From: an uncultured Flavobacteriaceae bacterium | Lineage (GTDB): Bacteria > Bacteroidota > Bacteroidia > Flavobacteriales > Flavobacteriaceae | Length of the DNA stretch: 64,000 nt | Reading direction: 5' to 3' | NCBI GenBank assembly: GCA_913065125.1 | Contig: CAJYAG010000004.1 | Location: 1-64,000 of the forward strand | Shown: positions 26,031-34,077 of the stretch, piece by piece | How positions within the stretch are numbered: position 1 is the stretch's first letter | Layout: every line of letters starts with the position of its first letter | Notes under the pieces: model-generated | The model's input: only the letters and a program-made list of their open reading frames with translations | What the model was told of the DNA's origin: nothing | The model's database searches: none | Made by a program: the position numbers and the translations under genes

Positions 26031-26741
26031 ATGAATTGTATCTTAATTGATGATGAAAGTACTGCAAGAATAATTTTAAATCAATTGTGTTTAAATGAAG
26101 AAAATTTACAGGTTGTTGGCGAATTTTCAAATGCCTTACAAGCCATAAAATATTTGAATAAAAATGAAGTAGATGTAATATTTCTCGATATTAATATGCC
26201 AGATTTTACGGGTTTCGATTTTATTCAGACTTTAAAGAACCCGCCAAATATTATCATTACCACTTCAGAAAAAGATTTTGCTATAGAAGCTTTTGAGTAC
26301 GATTGTATTGTCGATTTTTTGGTAAAACCAATTTCGTTACCAAGATTCTTAAAAGCAGTTTCAAAAGCTAGAACTACCACTTCTCCTACAATCAATACAT
26401 CGGTAAGTAATACTGATACAGAAATTTCTACAAAAGATTTATATGTAAATATTGATCGCAGATTAATTAAGATTAATCTAGCAAGCATCGACTTAATTCA
26501 AGCAAAAGGAGATTATATCTTAATAAAAACGGATGATAAAAACTACACCGTACATTCTACATTAAAAAAAATAGAAGACAAACTACCAGATGCCTTATTT
26601 TTAAAAGTGCATAGATCTTATGTGATCAATATTAAAAAAATTATAGATATAGAAGACAATAGCGTACTTATTAAACGCGAAGTGATTCCTGTAAGTAGAT
26701 CTAAGAGACCAGAACTTATGAAGAAACTTAACTTATTGTAG
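26031..26741 (+). CDS. LytTR family response regulator 1
   Basis: This 236 aa regulator has a receiver domain (D7-D8, phospho-Asp D53 in FLDINMPD, Lys in FLVKPIS) and a C-terminal LytTR DNA-binding domain from about residue 135. The latter contains the family's IDLIQAKGDYILI and FLKVHRSYVIN strands. It begins 7 bp after the Hpt gene and should be the output of the H-NOX relay. A paralogue at 27264-27974 shares a block of about 156 identical bases, a sign of recent duplication or gene conversion. Likely targets are the direct repeats at 22652, 26820, 28065, 29200 and 30071. Confidence 0.92.
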   Translation: MNCILIDDESTARIILNQLCLNEENLQVVGEFSNALQAIKYLNKNEVDVIFLDINMPDFTGFDFIQTLKNPPNIIITTSEKDFAIEAFEYDCIVDFLVKPISLPRFLKAVSKARTTTSPTINTSVSNTDTEISTKDLYVNIDRRLIKINLASIDLIQAKGDYILIKTDDKNYTVHSTLKKIEDKLPDALFLKVHRSYVINIKKIIDIEDNSVLIKREVIPVSRSKRPELMKKLNLL

Positions 26742-26819
26742 TTCAGTTTTTTTACTCTTATAATATTTTAGCGGCAAAAACAAAGAGTCGTCGAAATTAT
26801 CTTAAAGAAAAACAATTCC

Positions 26820-26889
26820 CATTCGTCGAAACTAACCTGCTTAATCAACGAAAATTTCCTTTTTCAAATACTTATGTGATATACATTTA
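26820..26889 (+). promoter_or_regulatory. LytTR box pair plus -7 element, second Hpt/LytTR unit
   Basis: Half-sites CATTCGTCGAAAC (26820-26832) and CAACGAAAAT (26846-26855) have their CG steps 22 bp apart. The near-consensus -7 TACATTTA starts at 26882, exactly 33 bp after the second CG. A further half-site, GTCGTCGAAA, lies near 26788. Confidence 0.65.
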
Positions 26890-26917
26890 CAGCAAGATTA
26901 ACAAGTTAAATGTATTT

Positions 26918-27283
26918 ATGATGAGAATAGAAAATATAAAAGAACAACCGAATTTATTGTATATCAAGAAGTTTTCTGATGGTGATCTGCTTTTTGAAAA
27001 GGAAGTTATTGGTGTATTACAAAAAGAGCTTGTAGAAAAAACAAATCAGTATCACTACCACGTTCGAAAGAATGAATTTATACAAGCGTCAAATTTGGTG
27101 TTTAAACTTCGGCAAAAAATTAGTATTCTAGGACTTGAAAGGAGTTATTTGGTAGCAAAAGAGTTTGAAATAGCTTTGAAATCGAGTGATTTGTCACTTC
27201 AAAAGGATTTTGAAGACATCTTGCAATTGATGATGTTATTTGTAAACAATAAAATTTCAAAAGATGAATTGTATCTTAATTGA
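26918..27283 (+). CDS. Hpt-like protein 2, missing the phospho-accepting His
   Basis: This is a 121 aa paralogue of the Hpt protein at 25703-26023. They share EQPNLxYIKK near the N-terminus and QKISILGLERSYLVAK, but the expected phospho-His is Phe (NLVFKLRQKISILGL, F62). It therefore probably cannot relay phosphate and may act as a decoy or scaffold. The frame is open further upstream; I chose the ATG pair at 26918/26921 because the -7 element at 26882-26889 would exclude an earlier start. The gene overlaps the second LytTR gene by 20 bp. Confidence 0.7.
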   Translation: MMRIENIKEQPNLLYIKKFSDGDLLFEKEVIGVLQKELVEKTNQYHYHVRKNEFIQASNLVFKLRQKISILGLERSYLVAKEFEIALKSSDLSLQKDFEDILQLMMLFVNNKISKDELYLN

Positions 27284-27974
27284 TGATGAAAGCGCTGCCA
27301 GAATAATTTTAAATCAATTGTGTTTAAATGTAGAAAATTTACATGTTGTTGAAGAGTTTTCAAATGCCCTACAAGCTTTAAAGTATCTAAATAAAAATAA
27401 AGTAGATGTAATATTGCTCGATATTACTATGCCAGATTTTACGGGTTTCGATTTTATTCAGACTTTAAAGAACCCGCCAAATATTATCATTACCACTTCA
27501 GAAAAAGATTTTGCTATAGAAGCTTTTGAGTACGATTGTATTGTCGATTTTTTGGTAAAACCAATTTCGTTACCAAGATTCTTAAAAGCGGTTTCAAAAG
27601 CAAGAACGACTACTTTTCCTAAAATTAATACATCGGTAAGTAATACAGATAAAGAAACAAGATCAAAAGAGTTGTTTATAAATATTGATCGCAGATTAAT
27701 TAAGATTAATCTAGCAAGCATCGACTTAATTCAAGCAAAAGGAGATTATATCTTAATAAAAACAGAAGATAAAAACTACACCGTACATTCTACGCTAAAA
27801 AAGATAGAAGACAAGCTCCCAAGTTCTTTGTTTTTAAAAGTACATAGATCCTATATTATTAATGTTAAAAAAATGATAGACATGGAAGGAAATAATGTTC
27901 TTATTAAAAGAGAGCTAATTCCTGTGAGTAGATCCAACAGATCAAAACTAAAGAAAAGACTTAACCTATTATAG
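27264..27974 (+). CDS. LytTR family response regulator 2
   Basis: This is a 236 aa paralogue of the regulator at 26031-26741, with phospho-Asp D53 (LLDITMPD) kept. The LytTR domain is highly similar, so DNA specificity is probably shared. The nucleotide segment 27434-27589 is identical to 26201-26356. It overlaps the His-less Hpt gene. Its stop codon lies in the loop of a terminator hairpin. A truncated copy of its 3' half survives at 28877-29107. Confidence 0.9.
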   Translation: MNCILIDDESAARIILNQLCLNVENLHVVEEFSNALQALKYLNKNKVDVILLDITMPDFTGFDFIQTLKNPPNIIITTSEKDFAIEAFEYDCIVDFLVKPISLPRFLKAVSKARTTTFPKINTSVSNTDKETRSKELFINIDRRLIKINLASIDLIQAKGDYILIKTEDKNYTVHSTLKKIEDKLPSSLFLKVHRSYIINVKKMIDMEGNNVLIKRELIPVSRSNRSKLKKRLNLL

Positions 27975-27990
27975 TTAAGTCTTTTTTTTT
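27958..27990 (+). terminator. Terminator of the second LytTR gene
   Basis: Stem GACTTAAC / GTTAAGTC is followed by nine T. The gene's TAG stop lies in the loop. Confidence 0.85.
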
Positions 27991-27996
27991 GCCCTT

Positions 27997-28022
27997 CATC
28001 GACCTTTGGTCGATGTTTTTTT
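27997..28022 (+). terminator. Second tandem hairpin
   Basis: Seven-base perfect stem CATCGAC / GTCGATG with loop CTTTG is followed by a T-run. It may back up the preceding terminator. A decayed version is present after the LytTR remnant, near 29127-29150. Confidence 0.6.
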
Positions 28023-28064
28023 ATCGATAAAACTACATTTATTTATTTTAAAGAGGAAGAGTTT

Positions 28065-28135
28065 CCATTGACCGAAACAAACCTACTGTGTGAACGAATT
28101 TTGCAATTTTAACCTTCGAACTCGGTGTACTTTTG
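28065..28135 (+). promoter_or_regulatory. LytTR box pair plus -7 element, subunit copy 1
   Basis: Half-sites CATTGACCGAAAC and GTGAACGAATT have their CG steps 22 bp apart (28073 and 28095). The -7 element TACTTTTG starts at 28128, exactly 33 bp after the second CG. The leader to the ATG at 28182 is about 40 nt. Confidence 0.75.
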
Positions 28136-28181
28136 AGGTATTATTAACACAAATAGTATTAACAATTTAAATTTATTTATT

Positions 28182-28811
28182 ATGAAAACAGTAAGATTAG
28201 CAGTAGTAGCATTATCATTAGTATTTGCTCAACAAGTAAATGCACAAGACACAAATCAATCAAGTCACGTTTTAGACGTTTCTGTTCCAGAAATTGCTTT
28301 ATTAGACATTTATGATGCAGGAGCATTGGCAAAAGAGATTGAGGCAAACGACATTATTCAATTTGACTTAGCAAATGGAGCTGGAGTATCAGAAGCAGGT
28401 ATTTATACTTTTGCAGGTATTTCTAGAACAGGTTTGTGGTTAAATTACACAAGTGTTGTTGGAGTAGCAGCATCAGGTTTTGATACAGAAAGAACTATTG
28501 ATGTAAAAATGGTTGCAAACGGAGTTGGAGAAGCATTTCCGAAAAGTTTAGATTTAATAATTGATCCAGGAAACGCTGTGATTGAGGCAAATGGAGGTGA
28601 CCATGGAGTTGCAGTAGCAGATGCACGATTAGGGAAAACAACTGCAGTTGGAGCAAACGCAAGATTGGTAAATGGAATCGGAAGTGTTCATACTGGTGAT
28701 GGAGCAAAAGGGTTTCCATTAACGTATTCTTTGGTTCAAAATGGAGATTTTGCAGAGTATAAAGCAGGAAGCTATTCAGCAGTAATTGAGTATACTTTAT
28801 CTGATTTATAG
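28182..28811 (+). CDS. Secreted fibre-subunit-like protein, copy 1
   Basis: This 209 aa protein has a clear signal peptide (cleavage after QQVNA, about residue 22) and no cysteine. The mature part looks beta-rich and ends in SAVIEYTLSDL, the kind of terminal beta-strand seen in pilus subunits. The motifs LWLNYT and HTGDGxxGFPLTYSLVQNG recur in diverged form in the protein at 34077-34661 (IWLNYT, YTGDGxxxGYHVIYTISNPNG), so the two are related. It precedes a chaperone-like and an usher-like gene. I infer the major subunit of a surface fibre. The family name is not recognised. Confidence 0.65.
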   Translation: MKTVRLAVVALSLVFAQQVNAQDTNQSSHVLDVSVPEIALLDIYDAGALAKEIEANDIIQFDLANGAGVSEAGIYTFAGISRTGLWLNYTSVVGVAASGFDTERTIDVKMVANGVGEAFPKSLDLIIDPGNAVIEANGGDHGVAVADARLGKTTAVGANARLVNGIGSVHTGDGAKGFPLTYSLVQNGDFAEYKAGSYSAVIEYTLSDL

Positions 28812-28834
28812 TATTGAAAAGAAAACAGTATTAA

Positions 28835-28864
28835 AAAAGACTCTTTAATTAGAGTCTTTTTTTT
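28835..28864 (+). terminator. Terminator of subunit copy 1
   Basis: Stem AAAAGACTCT / AGAGTCTTTT with a TTAATT loop is followed by T-rich sequence. An identical hairpin follows copy 2. Confidence 0.9.
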
Positions 28865-28876
28865 GTTTATAAAAGG

Positions 28877-29107
28877 AATACAGATAAAGAAACAAGATCA
28901 AAAGAGTTGTATATAAATATTGATTGCAGATTCATCAAAATTGATTTTTCGAGTATTTATCTAATTCAAGCTAAAGGAGATTGTATCTTAATAAAAACAG
29001 ATGATAACAATTATACAGTACACAGTGCATTCTACACTAAAAAAGAATTAATTCCCGTGAGTAGATCTAACAGATCACAGCTAAAGAAAAGACTTAACGT
29101 ATTATAG
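28877..29107 (+). pseudogene. Truncated LytTR regulator remnant
   Basis: This segment aligns with codons 127 to the stop of the second LytTR gene (27642-27974). It has lost the whole receiver domain. It also carries an in-frame 102 bp internal deletion that removes the FLKVHRSY DNA-binding strands. The reading frame remains open, but only a TTG could start it. It marks the left edge of the duplicated unit. Confidence 0.85.
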
Positions 29108-29124
29108 TTAAGTCTTTTTTTTTT
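29091..29124 (+). terminator. Duplicated LytTR terminator
   Basis: The GACTTAAC / GTTAAGTC stem with T-run was copied together with the LytTR remnant. Confidence 0.8.
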
Positions 29125-29199
29125 GACATTAATCACCTTTGGTCGATAGTTATTTATCGATAAAATTACTTTTCTTTCTTTTAAAGTACAACTATTTCT

Positions 29200-29268
29200 A
29201 TTCATCGAAACAAACCTACTGTGTGAACGAATTTTGCAAATTGAACCTTTGAAGACCTTGTACATTTG
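29200..29268 (+). promoter_or_regulatory. LytTR box pair plus -7 element, subunit copy 2
   Basis: Half-sites ATTCATCGAAAC and GTGAACGAATT have their CG steps 22 bp apart (29206 and 29228). TACATTTG starts at 29261, again 33 bp after the second CG. The boxes are conserved while the surrounding bases have drifted from copy 1. Confidence 0.75.
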
Positions 29269-29314
29269 AGGTATTATTAACACAAATAGTATTAACAATT
29301 TAAATTTATTTATT

Positions 29315-29944
29315 ATGAAAACAGTACGATTAGCAGTAGTAGCATTATCATTAGTATTTGCTCAACAAGTAAATGCACAAGACACAAATCAATCAAGTCA
29401 CGTTTTAGACGTTTCTGTTCCAGAAATTGCTTTATTAGACATTTATGATGCAGGAGCATTGGCAAAAGAGATTGAAGCAAACGACATTATTCAATTTGAC
29501 TTAGCAAATGGAGCTGGAGTATCAGAAGCAGGTATTTATACTTTTGCAGGTATTTCTAGAACAGGTTTGTGGTTAAATTACACAAGTGTTGTTGGAGTAG
29601 CATCATCAGGTTTTGATACAGAAAGAACTATTGATGTAAAAATGGTTGCAAACGGAGTTGGAGAAGCATTTCCAAAAAGTTTAGATTTAGTAATTGATCC
29701 AGGAAACGCTGTGATTGAAGCAAATGGAGGTGACCATGGAGTTGCAGTAGCAGATGCACGATTAGGGAAAACAACTGCAGTTGGAGCAAACGCAAGATTG
29801 GTAAATGGAATCGGAAGTGTTCATACTGGTGATGGAGCAAAAGGATTTCCATTAACGTATTCTTTGGTTCAAAATGGAGATTTTGCAGATTATAAAGCAG
29901 GAAGCTATTCAGCAGTAATTGAATATACTTTATCTGATTTATAG
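29315..29944 (+). CDS. Secreted fibre-subunit-like protein, copy 2
   Basis: This 209 aa protein is a near-identical duplicate of the one at 28182-28811. I see only three residue differences (Ala to Ser in GVAASGF, Ile to Val in LDLIIDP, Glu to Asp in FAEYKA). The signal peptide and terminal strand are unchanged. Its own LytTR-type promoter and terminator were duplicated with it, so both copies should be expressed from the same signal. The copies could raise subunit dose or allow recombination. Confidence 0.65.
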   Translation: MKTVRLAVVALSLVFAQQVNAQDTNQSSHVLDVSVPEIALLDIYDAGALAKEIEANDIIQFDLANGAGVSEAGIYTFAGISRTGLWLNYTSVVGVASSGFDTERTIDVKMVANGVGEAFPKSLDLVIDPGNAVIEANGGDHGVAVADARLGKTTAVGANARLVNGIGSVHTGDGAKGFPLTYSLVQNGDFADYKAGSYSAVIEYTLSDL

Positions 29945-29967
29945 TATTGAAAAGAAAACAGTATTAA

Positions 29968-29997
29968 AAAAGACTCTTTAATTAGAGTCTTTTTTTG
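29968..29997 (+). terminator. Terminator of subunit copy 2
   Basis: AAAAGACTCT / AGAGTCTTTT stem followed by T-run, the same as after copy 1. Confidence 0.9.
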
Positions 29998-30070
29998 TTT
30001 ATAAAAGTTTTAGATGAGTTTAAAGAAGTATCGTTGAGCAGTCTCTTTTTTATTTAAAGTACGTTGAAAA

Positions 30071-30140
30071 CAATTCGTCGACACGAACATTCCACTCAAC
30101 GAATTGTTAGGGTAATAGGGGTTTTAACGGCGTAAATTTG
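30071..30140 (+). promoter_or_regulatory. LytTR box pair plus -7 element, chaperone-usher operon
   Basis: Half-sites CAATTCGTCGACAC and CTCAACGAATTG have their CG steps 21 bp apart (30079 and 30100). TAAATTTG starts at 30133, exactly 33 bp after the second CG. The gene start is 38 bp beyond the -7 element. Confidence 0.75.
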
Positions 30141-30178
30141 ATCAAACAAAATAAAGAATCACTTTAAAAACAATTCAA

Positions 30179-30970
30179 ATGAAAACAAAAAATAGTTTAA
30201 TCGTAGCTTTAATGTTCCTAGCAAAATCACTTTTTGCAGGTGTAGCAATTACAAATGGATTAACCCATGTTTATAATGGTGTTTCTGGAAATATTATTAC
30301 TGGAGAAATCATATTAGTAAACACAACCGATATTGAACAACGTGTAACGTTTGGTATGCAGGATGCAATTTATTCTTGTTCAAAAACAAGAATTTTTTCA
30401 GAAAGTACTACACACGCATTTTCATCAAAAAGCTGGTTCAATTCAAGTACAATGGAAAAAGTTTTAAAACCTAGAGAAAAATATGTGTATAGATTTTCTA
30501 TTGTCATTCCAAAAGACCAGAACTTAAGAGGTACTTATTGGTCAGTAATCATGGTAAATGTAGAAAAACCTGTAGTAGAAGGTGTTGTTAAAAACGGAGT
30601 GAAATTAAACTCAAAAATTAGATATGCAGTTGGTTTATATACAAACGTAAATTCATTTGATTCTGTTGATTTAGATTTTGATACTATCAACCTTAATAAA
30701 GATGAAAAGTCTACCAAAAAGAGCTTAGATATTAAAGTTTTAAATAAAAGCTTATTTATTCAAGGTGTTAAGCTTACTCTAGAAATTTATAATGATAAAG
30801 GTGTAAAAATACATGAAGCGATGACTGGACGAAATTTAACCATTCCTGGAGCTTGTAGGGATTTTAAAATAGATATTTCTAAGGTGCCAAAAGGAACCTA
30901 CCAATGTGTTTTAATAGCAGACTCAAAAGAGGAGTTTGTTGGGACAAACATCAGTTTAAATGTAGAGTAA
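30179..30970 (+). CDS. Periplasmic pilus-chaperone-like protein
   Basis: This 263 aa protein has a signal peptide (cleavage near SLFA, residue 20) and probably two Ig-like domains (about 30-125 and 130-263). Domain 1 has the chaperone-like pattern of a strand GEIILVNTTD, then VLKPREKYVYRFSIVIPKD and RGTYWSVIMVNVE. Domain 2 ends in PKGTYQCVLIADS. The layout resembles PapD-type or alternate-class chaperones. It precedes the usher-like gene by 29 bp. Sequence similarity to known chaperones is too weak to be certain. Confidence 0.55.
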   Translation: MKTKNSLIVALMFLAKSLFAGVAITNGLTHVYNGVSGNIITGEIILVNTTDIEQRVTFGMQDAIYSCSKTRIFSESTTHAFSSKSWFNSSTMEKVLKPREKYVYRFSIVIPKDQNLRGTYWSVIMVNVEKPVVEGVVKNGVKLNSKIRYAVGLYTNVNSFDSVDLDFDTINLNKDEKSTKKSLDIKVLNKSLFIQGVKLTLEIYNDKGVKIHEAMTGRNLTIPGACRDFKIDISKVPKGTYQCVLIADSKEEFVGTNISLNVE

Positions 30971-30999
30971 TAAAGTAGTAACCTTTAAAATAACAATTT

Positions 31000-33900
31000 A
31001 TGAAATCAGCGATCAAAATAATAGTAATTCTTTTTGTTTTTTCAGCATGTGTAAACGATGAGTACAGCTCATTACAATCTGGATTTTCAAAGAATGAGAA
31101 CCGTATTGATTCTAAGTTGACTTACAGTTCAATATCGGGTTTAACGAATGAAGATGAAAATTTAAACATCAAAAGTGGTGGTGGTTTAAATGCTGATAAT
31201 AAAATCTATACCGAACCTAGTGTGGCTAATAAAAATAAAAATTTAAATAAAAAGAGTTATAGAAGTTTAAATCTTAAAAATAATAGTTTTACAGTAAAAA
31301 GTGCCCCTTTAAAATTAAAACCGTTGAACTTTTTGTCAGAAGTGTTTACTAGTTTAAAACAAAAAACGGCTTCAAGAACAAAGGAGGATCGTTTATTAAG
31401 ACCTATTGATTCAAATAATTTCTCTGATTTAAGTTTTAAGCCGTTGCATAAAACCAGCTTATATAAAACAAATAAACAACATACTTTAATTGTTGAACTA
31501 ACAAATAAAGGGGATCAATTAGACTTAATAAAGCAAGGTGTTATTTTACCTAAAAGCTGGAAATTAGTTTCTATGAGTAGTGTTGAATCTGTAAATAAAA
31601 ATGAAAAAAAATTACTTTTTATAAGTTTCTTTATTCCATCTAATTTTCCAGCTGGAATTGCAAAAGCAACATTACAAATAAAAAATAATTTAAATACTGT
31701 TTTAGGATCTTTCGATGTTCAATTTACGATTGCAAAAAACACAAGTTTAAAAGTTTTTAATATTTATGCCCCACAACATGTTGAAGCTGGGAAATTGATT
31801 GAAACTTCATTTGCCATTGAAAACAAAGGAAATATAACGCAAGAAATTAGTTTAAAATCAAGAAACACTCTAGTGGGAAAAAGCACTTTCAAAATAGCGC
31901 CAGATTCTACTATTGTTGTAAAAGTAAATCAAAGAACAAATTCAAAAACATATAGCTTTAGAAGAGTTGGAACCGGAGTAGAAGTACTTAGTAAAGAATC
32001 AAAAAAAGTAATGAAATCATATAAAAGTGTTGCTGTTTTTCCTATAAAAATAAAACAAAAAGATCCTTTTTTCAGGTTCCCTGTTAGCGCAAGTTTGTAT
32101 TATAATAGTTATACAACAGAAACAGAACATTATGCTGCAATGTCTGCAGAAATTGCAGGAAATGGTTTTTTAGATGTTAAGAAAAACCACTATTTAGACT
32201 TTATAGTTAGAGGGCCTAAGGAGATGAATCGTAAGCGTTTTAGTGTTGTAGATCAATACAGTTTTATATATAGTTATAAAGACAATACAACTATTTATCT
32301 AGGAGATCACGCATATCAAATTAATAGACTTGGCTTTACAAATAAATATGGAATGGGTTTTAAAATTGATCAAAGAATAAACAATGTAGAGTTATCAGCA
32401 TTTTACACAAAACCAAGGTTATACGACTATAATTCTGGAGCAGTTTACGGAGTAAAAGCTACCTATTTTGCAACGGATAAAATTACTGGAGGAATTTCTT
32501 TAACGAGATCTGACAAAATATTACAAGCGAATAAATCAACAACTAACTCTGGTCAAATAGTAACTTTAAATTTTGATTATAAAGATAAAACGACATCAAT
32601 ATTGGGAGAATCATCAACAAGTTTTAGTAACAGTAATAAACTGAATGCAGCAAGTTATTTATCAATATCTAAAAGATTTAAAAAGTTCACATATTTTGGA
32701 AACTATATTGTTGCAGGTGAGAATTATTTAGGTGCAATAAGTAATAGTTTACAAGTATCTAATAATCTTAGTTATGCTGTTAATAAATGGACTTTTGGAA
32801 TTGGTCATACAACTTCTAAAATTAACAAGAAATTAGATCCTTTGTTTTATGCATCAGAACCTTTTTATGAAAGCTTAAATGCTAGTTTAAATTATAGAGT
32901 TTCGAAAAATAATACCATAAGGTTGAGTGTTTATAATAGAAAGAGACAAGACAGATTGGTTCCTGTTAATTACGATTATAATGAGCGTGGATTTAAATAC
33001 TCGTATAGTTTTAAAACATTAAACAGATCTTTTTCTGGTAATTTTAATGGTAGAATAGCAAAGACTAAAAATTTGTTAAGTACTCAAGTTAGTTATAGAG
33101 ATACGTATGCAAACAACCTAAATATATCATATAGATTTGCAAATAAATTTAACTTAAGAGCTAAGTTTTCGCATAATTATAATAACAGATATGGTGTTTC
33201 AAATATCAATACAAATTATTTTAGATATGGTGCTGGATTTAGCTATAGTGCAACAAAAAACTTTAATATAAATGCAAATTACAATAGTGGTTTTAGTCCA
33301 GAGAAAATGTATTTAAAAAGAGATTTTATCAATTTAAATATGATGGCAAAACTTTCTAAAAATCATAGAATAGAATTTAGAGCCAATTATTTTGAAAATC
33401 CAGGAGAGACTAATAAAAAACAAGTTTTGGCATTTGCAAAGTATACTTTTACTTTTGGTGTACCACTAAAAAAAGTAATAAAGCAAGGTGGTTTAATAGG
33501 AAATGTTTTTTCTTTAGATACAAAAATAAATACCAAAGGAATTAAAATTATTGCTGCGGGTAAAACAGTATTAACGGATAAGAATGGAAACTTTGAATTA
33601 AATAATTTAGCGTTAGGTAAAAATTATATTTTGGTAGATCAATCTACTCTAGAAAATGGTGTTATTACTTCCGCTAAAATTCCTTATGAGGTTATTGTTA
33701 AAGATAATAAACAAGAAAAAATTAGTATAGAACTGGTAAAATCTGCATCGTTAAAAGGTGCGTTTTGGGTAGATCTTAAGAAATTAAAATACAGAAACAA
33801 AGAGTATAATCTTCAAGGATACATTAAAATTCAAAATAAAGACTTTACTTACTACACAAGTATCAGTAAAAAGGGAAAGTTTAAATTTCAAGAAATAGTT

Positions 33901-34077
33901 CCTGGAAATTATAAATTAACAATACTAAGCTTTAGTTCAGGCAGTGCTCAGTTTAATTTTGATAATAATATTCAGCTGTTTTTAAAAGAAGATGAGGTTA
34001 CTTTAAAAAAGATAGAGTTAAAGCTAAAGGAAAGAAAAATAAAATTTAAGAATAAAAATTTTAAAATAGGAGAATAA
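31000..34077 (+). CDS. Usher-like outer-membrane protein with lipoprotein signal
   Basis: This 1025 aa protein starts with a lipoprotein signal (FSAC, Cys17). A low-complexity Lys/Asn/Ser region (about 25-130) and Ig/NEW3-like domains (about 150-345) follow. Next comes a long run of alternating aromatic/polar strands typical of a beta-barrel (about 355-820), ending in YTFTFGVPL. Two carboxypeptidase-regulatory-like modules (about 835-910 and 920-1010) close the protein. Barrel plus terminal beta-sandwich modules between a chaperone-like gene and secreted subunits fits an usher. A lipidated N-terminus is unusual for one. Its stop overlaps the next start by one base. Confidence 0.6.
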   Translation: MKSAIKIIVILFVFSACVNDEYSSLQSGFSKNENRIDSKLTYSSISGLTNEDENLNIKSGGGLNADNKIYTEPSVANKNKNLNKKSYRSLNLKNNSFTVKSAPLKLKPLNFLSEVFTSLKQKTASRTKEDRLLRPIDSNNFSDLSFKPLHKTSLYKTNKQHTLIVELTNKGDQLDLIKQGVILPKSWKLVSMSSVESVNKNEKKLLFISFFIPSNFPAGIAKATLQIKNNLNTVLGSFDVQFTIAKNTSLKVFNIYAPQHVEAGKLIETSFAIENKGNITQEISLKSRNTLVGKSTFKIAPDSTIVVKVNQRTNSKTYSFRRVGTGVEVLSKESKKVMKSYKSVAVFPIKIKQKDPFFRFPVSASLYYNSYTTETEHYAAMSAEIAGNGFLDVKKNHYLDFIVRGPKEMNRKRFSVVDQYSFIYSYKDNTTIYLGDHAYQINRLGFTNKYGMGFKIDQRINNVELSAFYTKPRLYDYNSGAVYGVKATYFATDKITGGISLTRSDKILQANKSTTNSGQIVTLNFDYKDKTTSILGESSTSFSNSNKLNAASYLSISKRFKKFTYFGNYIVAGENYLGAISNSLQVSNNLSYAVNKWTFGIGHTTSKINKKLDPLFYASEPFYESLNASLNYRVSKNNTIRLSVYNRKRQDRLVPVNYDYNERGFKYSYSFKTLNRSFSGNFNGRIAKTKNLLSTQVSYRDTYANNLNISYRFANKFNLRAKFSHNYNNRYGVSNINTNYFRYGAGFSYSATKNFNINANYNSGFSPEKMYLKRDFINLNMMAKLSKNHRIEFRANYFENPGETNKKQVLAFAKYTFTFGVPLKKVIKQGGLIGNVFSLDTKINTKGIKIIAAGKTVLTDKNGNFELNNLALGKNYILVDQSTLENGVITSAKIPYEVIVKDNKQEKISIELVKSASLKGAFWVDLKKLKYRNKEYNLQGYIKIQNKDFTYYTSISKKGKFKFQEIVPGNYKLTILSFSSGSAQFNFDNNIQLFLKEDEVTLKKIELKLKERKIKFKNKNFKIGE

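Noticed and set aside
27997..28030. Additional LytTR box pair (ATCGAC / TCGATG / ATCGAT)
   Set aside because: CG steps are 11 and 14 bp apart, not 21-22, and the sequence forms a hairpin; it is better read as a terminator.
28907..29107. A small functional LytTR-like protein
   Set aside because: It needs a TTG start, lacks the receiver, and has lost the DNA-binding strands; it aligns as a duplicated fragment.
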